Shown here: positions 61,693-64,000 of the stretch, piece after piece | Position numbering within the stretch: the stretch's first letter is position 1 | Layout: each line of letters starts with the position of its first letter | Source of the DNA: Curtobacterium sp. VKM Ac-2922 | GTDB lineage: Bacteria > Actinomycetota > Actinomycetes > Actinomycetales > Microbacteriaceae | Reading direction: 5' to 3' | Assembly: GCF_022815645.1 (NCBI RefSeq) | Contig: NZ_JALGRO010000018.1 | Span: 1 to 64,000 of the forward strand | Length of the DNA: 64,000 bases | The notes under the pieces: model-generated | The model's database searches: none | What the model was told of the DNA's origin: nothing | What the model saw: only the letters and a program-made list of their open reading frames with translations | Translations under genes and position numbers: made by a program

Positions 61693-62112
61693 GTGTCCGA
61701 CTTCGAAGAGACCCTCGTCCTCGTCAAGCCCGACGGCGTGGCCCGCCAGCTGACCGGCGAGATCCTGCGCCGCATCGAGGCCAAGGGCTACGAGATCGTC
61801 GACCTGAAGATGCTCACCGCGCCGCGTGACCTGCTCGACGCGCACTACGAGGAGCACCAGGGCAAGCCGTTCTTCGAGCCGCTGGTCGAGTTCATGCAGT
61901 CCGGGCCCGTCGTCGCCGTGCGCGTCGCCGGCAACGGTGCGATCGCGGGCTTCCGGTCGCTCGCCGGCACCACCGACCCGACCTCGGCGGCACCCGGCAC
62001 CATCCGCGGCGACCTCGGCCGTGACTGGGGCCTCAAGGTCCAGCAGAACCTGGTGCACGGCTCGGACAGCCCCGAGTCCGCCGCGCGCGAGCTCGGCCTC
62101 TGGTTCGCCTGA
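61693..62112 (+). CDS. ndk: Nucleoside diphosphate kinase
   Basis: 139 aa from the GTG at 61693, behind AGGGAG. The NDK signature is complete, with catalytic His122 in NLVHGSDSPESA and the Lys in VLVKPDGVARQ; PGTIRGDLG is conserved. It transfers the gamma phosphate between nucleotides and is a hexamer or tetramer in the cytoplasm. Last gene of the ileS-folC-DUF4233-ndk operon; the family 1 hairpin follows. Confidence 0.97.
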   Translation: MSDFEETLVLVKPDGVARQLTGEILRRIEAKGYEIVDLKMLTAPRDLLDAHYEEHQGKPFFEPLVEFMQSGPVVAVRVAGNGAIAGFRSLAGTTDPTSAAPGTIRGDLGRDWGLKVQQNLVHGSDSPESAARELGLWFA

Positions 62113-62160
62113 GCCGCTCCGCAGCGCTCGCGCTGCGCTTCGGTGCGCCCCGGCGCGCTT

Positions 62161-62224
62161 CGCACAACCGAAAGCACCCCGCACCACGTGATCACGTGGC
62201 GCGGGGTGCTTTTCGTTGTGTGCG
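62161..62224. terminator. Long hairpin, repeat family 1 copy c
   Basis: The left arm CGCACAACCGAAAGCACCCC extends to CACGTGAT and pairs with the right arm through ATCACGTG, about 30 bp in all with one bulge. It follows the ndk operon. A G/C palindrome (GCGGCGGCG-GGC-CGCCGCCGC) adjoins it at 62224-62244. Confidence 0.85.
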
Positions 62225-62255
62225 CGGCGGCGGGCCGCCGCCGCGGGGGTGCTTC

Positions 62256-62315
62256 GCGCCCCCGTGCGAACGTCGCGCCCCCGCAGGACGGGGCGCGACG
62301 TTCACCCGGGGGTGC
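62256..62315. repeat. Family 2 hairpin, copy b
   Basis: The left arm carries GTGCGAACGTCGCGCCCC and the right arm GGGGCGCGACGTTCACCC ending GGGGGTGC, with an 8-base loop. Closest to copy a at 40096. Confidence 0.8.
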
Positions 62316-62340
62316 GATCCGCAAGCGGCGCGGGCGACGG

Positions 62341-62386
62341 CCTGGAGGGTCGCACCGGCCCGGCAGGCCGGTTGCGGGCCTCCAGG
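62341..62386. repeat. Family 3-like hairpin
   Basis: CCTGGAGGGTCGCACCGGCC pairs with GGCCGGTTGCGGGCCTCCAGG with a few mismatches around CGGCA. It shares the GGAGGnnCG core of family 3. Confidence 0.65.
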
Positions 62387-62423
62387 CAGTCGTGCCCGGC
62401 CGCGGGGCGGTGGCGGGTGCTTC

Positions 62424-62485
62424 GCACCCTTGTATGAGCGTCGCGCCCCCGCGGAACCGGGCGCAACGTGCGCAACGGGGCGCGA
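62424..62485. repeat. Family 2 hairpin, copy c (degenerate)
   Basis: GCACCC, then GAGCGTCGCGCCCC on the left, and GGGCGCAACGTGCGCAACGG on the right; several mismatches. The whole 62113-62566 gap holds no gene, only this run of hairpins. Confidence 0.6.
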
Positions 62486-62504
62486 TCACGGTGTATCCAC
62501 ATCG

Positions 62505-62543
62505 ACGAAAGCCTCCGCACGGCAGTCGTACGGAGGCTTTCGT
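62505..62543. terminator. Terminator of the small secreted-protein gene
   Basis: ACGAAAGCCTCCG and CGGAGGCTTTCGT form a perfect 13-bp stem with a 13-base loop, just after the stop codon (62567) of the minus-strand gene. Confidence 0.8.
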
Positions 62544-62566
62544 ATTCTGGTGCGAGTGTCAGTGCA

Positions 62567-62887
62567 TCAAGCTGGGCCGGCCGAGGCTCGCCCAGTCGAG
62601 AGGCACGCCGGGAACTTGTAGGTCAGGCTCCTCCCCGAGCCCACCGCGAGCTTCGGGCTCGTCTTCGTCCAAGCTGGGAAGCCGAGACCACCGTCACAAT
62701 GCGCCTTGAACACCATGTACTTGATGTTCTCGCACGTAGCCGTCACCTGCCCGCTGATCGGATCGTAGGTGGTGTTCCGACAACCAGTCGCAGCCGACGC
62801 AGGGCCAGCCATCGCCACGGATCCGACGAGGACAGTTGCCCCCAGGACCGTTGCCGCAAGAAGACGACGAGCCTTGGAATTCTTCAT
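62567..62887 (-). CDS. Small secreted Cys-containing protein of unknown family
   Basis: 106 aa from the ATG at 62887, after GAGGGGA. A Sec signal peptide (about 1-33, ending PASA) is followed by a mature part of about 73 residues with four Cys (GCRN, ATCEN, AHCDG and FPACL), enough for two disulfides. No family is recognised. A/T-ending codons are more frequent than in its neighbours (for example CTT CTT in the signal peptide), which may point to recent transfer or low expression. It is flanked by its own terminator and by the dsbA-like gene, which could supply disulfide formation. Confidence 0.75.
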   Translation of the reverse strand: MKNSKARRLLAATVLGATVLVGSVAMAGPASAATGCRNTTYDPISGQVTATCENIKYMVFKAHCDGGLGFPAWTKTSPKLAVGSGRSLTYKFPACLSTGRASAGPA

Positions 62888-63020
62888 GTGATTCCCCTCA
62901 ATCGACACCCATCGGCCAAGCCCCCATGACGAGGTCCGGGGTGTCGCGTCGACCATACCGAACGGGCGGTGCGCAGTACAACATCGGGTTCGCTTCACTC
63001 ACACAGCCGGGCACAGCTCA

Positions 63021-63058
63021 GAAAGAAGCGGGCCACGTCAGTGTCGACGGGGCCCGCT
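63021..63058 (-). terminator. Intrinsic terminator of the DsbA-like gene
   Basis: On the minus strand AGCGGGCC and GGCCCGCT form an 8-bp stem followed by TTCTTTC. It begins 20 bp after the stop codon. Confidence 0.75.
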
Positions 63059-63077
63059 CAGGTTCTGGGGATGCGGG

Positions 63078-63944
63078 TTACTTGACCGCGCCACCGTTCT
63101 GCTCGACGAACGCGGCGAACGAGTCAGTGTCGCTCCATGCATTCGTGTTGTCCGCGTTGTACTGCTTGCCGTTCACGATGACCGTCGGCGTTCCGGTGAG
63201 CTTCGGCACGTCGGAGTTCGCGAGCGGTTCGTTCAGCACCCGGTTGGTGGCGTCTCCCACCCAGCTCTGGAAGCGCTGGTCGGTGATGCACTTCTCGACG
63301 TTCGGGTTCGTCGCGCCGGCCTTCTTCGCGATGGACGCGAGCTGGTCGTTCGTCAAGCCCCGAGTGCTCTCGGATGGCTGATTCGCGTAGAACGCCGTGT
63401 TGACGTCGAGGAAGGCGTCCGGGTCGTAGTTCGCGACACATGCTGCGGCTGCTGCGGCACGGGTCGAGTACTTGGAGCCGAGCGACAGGCGGTCCAGCAG
63501 GTTGAACGGGTGGATCTCGAGCGTTGCGGACCCGTTCTCGACCCACTTCTTGATCTGCGGCATGTTGCCGGTCTCGAACTGGTTGCACACGGGGCACATG
63601 TAGTCCTCGTACACGGTGATGTTCGCGACCGAGTCGTCCTGCTTGGTGGCCGTCGGCTTGCCGCCCTCGGGGATGGCCTTGGTCGTCACGGGGACGATCT
63701 TGCCGTTCTGCCCCTGCAGCACGATGCCGTCGCTGGCCATGTTCTTCGGGCCGGGGCCGGCGGGCTGCACCGAGTTGGCGATCACCAGCACGATCACGGC
63801 GACGATCGCGAGCGAGCCCACGATGATGCCGCTGATCGTCAGCGTCTTGTTGCGGCGCCGGCGGGCCTTCTCCTTCTCGCGCTGGGCCGCGGCACGTTCC
63901 CGTGCGGCGTTCCGGCGAGCCTTCTTGCTCTCGTTGTCGCTCAT
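63078..63944 (-). CDS. Membrane-anchored DsbA-family thiol oxidoreductase
   Basis: 288 aa. A very basic cytoplasmic N-terminus of about 33 residues leads into one membrane helix (about 36-57). The extracytoplasmic thioredoxin-like domain follows with the active site CPVC at 117-120 in YEDYMCPVCNQFE. The cis-Pro loop is TGTPTVIVNG and a second Cys pair (AACVANY, EKCITD) lies in the helical insert. This is the Thioredoxin_4/DsbA layout that forms or isomerises disulfides of exported proteins. No VKOR gene is within the window. Confidence 0.93.
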   Translation of the reverse strand: MSDNESKKARRNAARERAAAQREKEKARRRRNKTLTISGIIVGSLAIVAVIVLVIANSVQPAGPGPKNMASDGIVLQGQNGKIVPVTTKAIPEGGKPTATKQDDSVANITVYEDYMCPVCNQFETGNMPQIKKWVENGSATLEIHPFNLLDRLSLGSKYSTRAAAAAACVANYDPDAFLDVNTAFYANQPSESTRGLTNDQLASIAKKAGATNPNVEKCITDQRFQSWVGDATNRVLNEPLANSDVPKLTGTPTVIVNGKQYNADNTNAWSDTDSFAAFVEQNGGAVK

Positions 63945-64000
63945 CGTGAAGAAGCGTAACGGGTGCCGGTGTGGCGACGGGCCCCGCTGGCTGAGAAGAG

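Overview
The window is about 70% GC, with strongly GC-biased third codon positions, many GTG/TTG starts and dense operons with 4-bp start/stop overlaps. Several genes are actinobacterial hallmarks: a CGYC mycoredoxin, the ImuB/DnaE2 mutasome, the order ileS-folC-DUF4233-ndk, two clpP genes followed by clpX, and a translational T-box with an ultrashort stem I before ileS. I infer an actinobacterium of the order Micrococcales, probably Microbacteriaceae (Curtobacterium-like). The genus is a guess. No rRNA, tRNA, CRISPR array, prophage or insertion sequence was seen; this is ordinary chromosome.

Layout. 1-4861: imuB (start cut off by the window edge) and dnaE2, translesion mutagenesis. 4886-7022: two-component pair. 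7226-12504: a small hypothetical gene, a FUSC-type membrane protein, a kinase-fold phosphotransferase, and a SNF2-type helicase with a leader of about 320 nt. 12622-20625: mycoredoxin, a CYTH/CHAD protein, a Fic protein with oligopeptidase B, an amidohydrolase, a class IV aminotransferase and a small conserved gene. 20690-27781: Nudix hydrolase, a one-module A-T-TE NRPS-like enzyme, two membrane proteins and a Na+/H+ antiporter. 27897-34109: Pit phosphate transporter with a small membrane partner, aspartase, YihY and MFS proteins. 34199-42295: FKBP, aldo/keto reductase, clpP1-clpP2, a copper pair (ycnI-copC) on the opposite strand, clpX, and an M3 oligopeptidase. 42349-48735: TetR regulator divergent from an alpha/beta hydrolase, valS, and a ProP-like transporter. 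48766-54542: a complete peptide/nickel-type ABC operon with a divergent TetR gene. 54689-62112: a small membrane protein, a CDF metal transporter, then the T-box-ileS-folC-DUF4233-ndk operon. 62567-63944: a small Cys-containing secreted protein and a membrane-anchored DsbA-like protein.

The intergenic DNA is the most unusual part. At least four families of long GC-rich hairpins recur, mostly between convergent genes: one built on CGCACAACCGAAAGCACCC (3 copies), one on GAACGTCGCGCCCC (3), one on an AGGAGGC-CGG core (about 8) and one on paired GACAG/CTGTC arms (2). There is also a 5 x 17-bp tandem array and a 77-bp direct duplication. Many probably act as bidirectional terminators, but their shared sequence suggests a dispersed repeat population like REP elements.

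Other points for follow-up are the NRPS-like enzyme, whose adenylation pocket appears to lack the amino-acid-binding aspartate; the Fic/oligopeptidase B pair; a perfect 20-bp inverted repeat inside the copC signal-peptide codons; and a double palindromic operator between the TetR and hydrolase genes.
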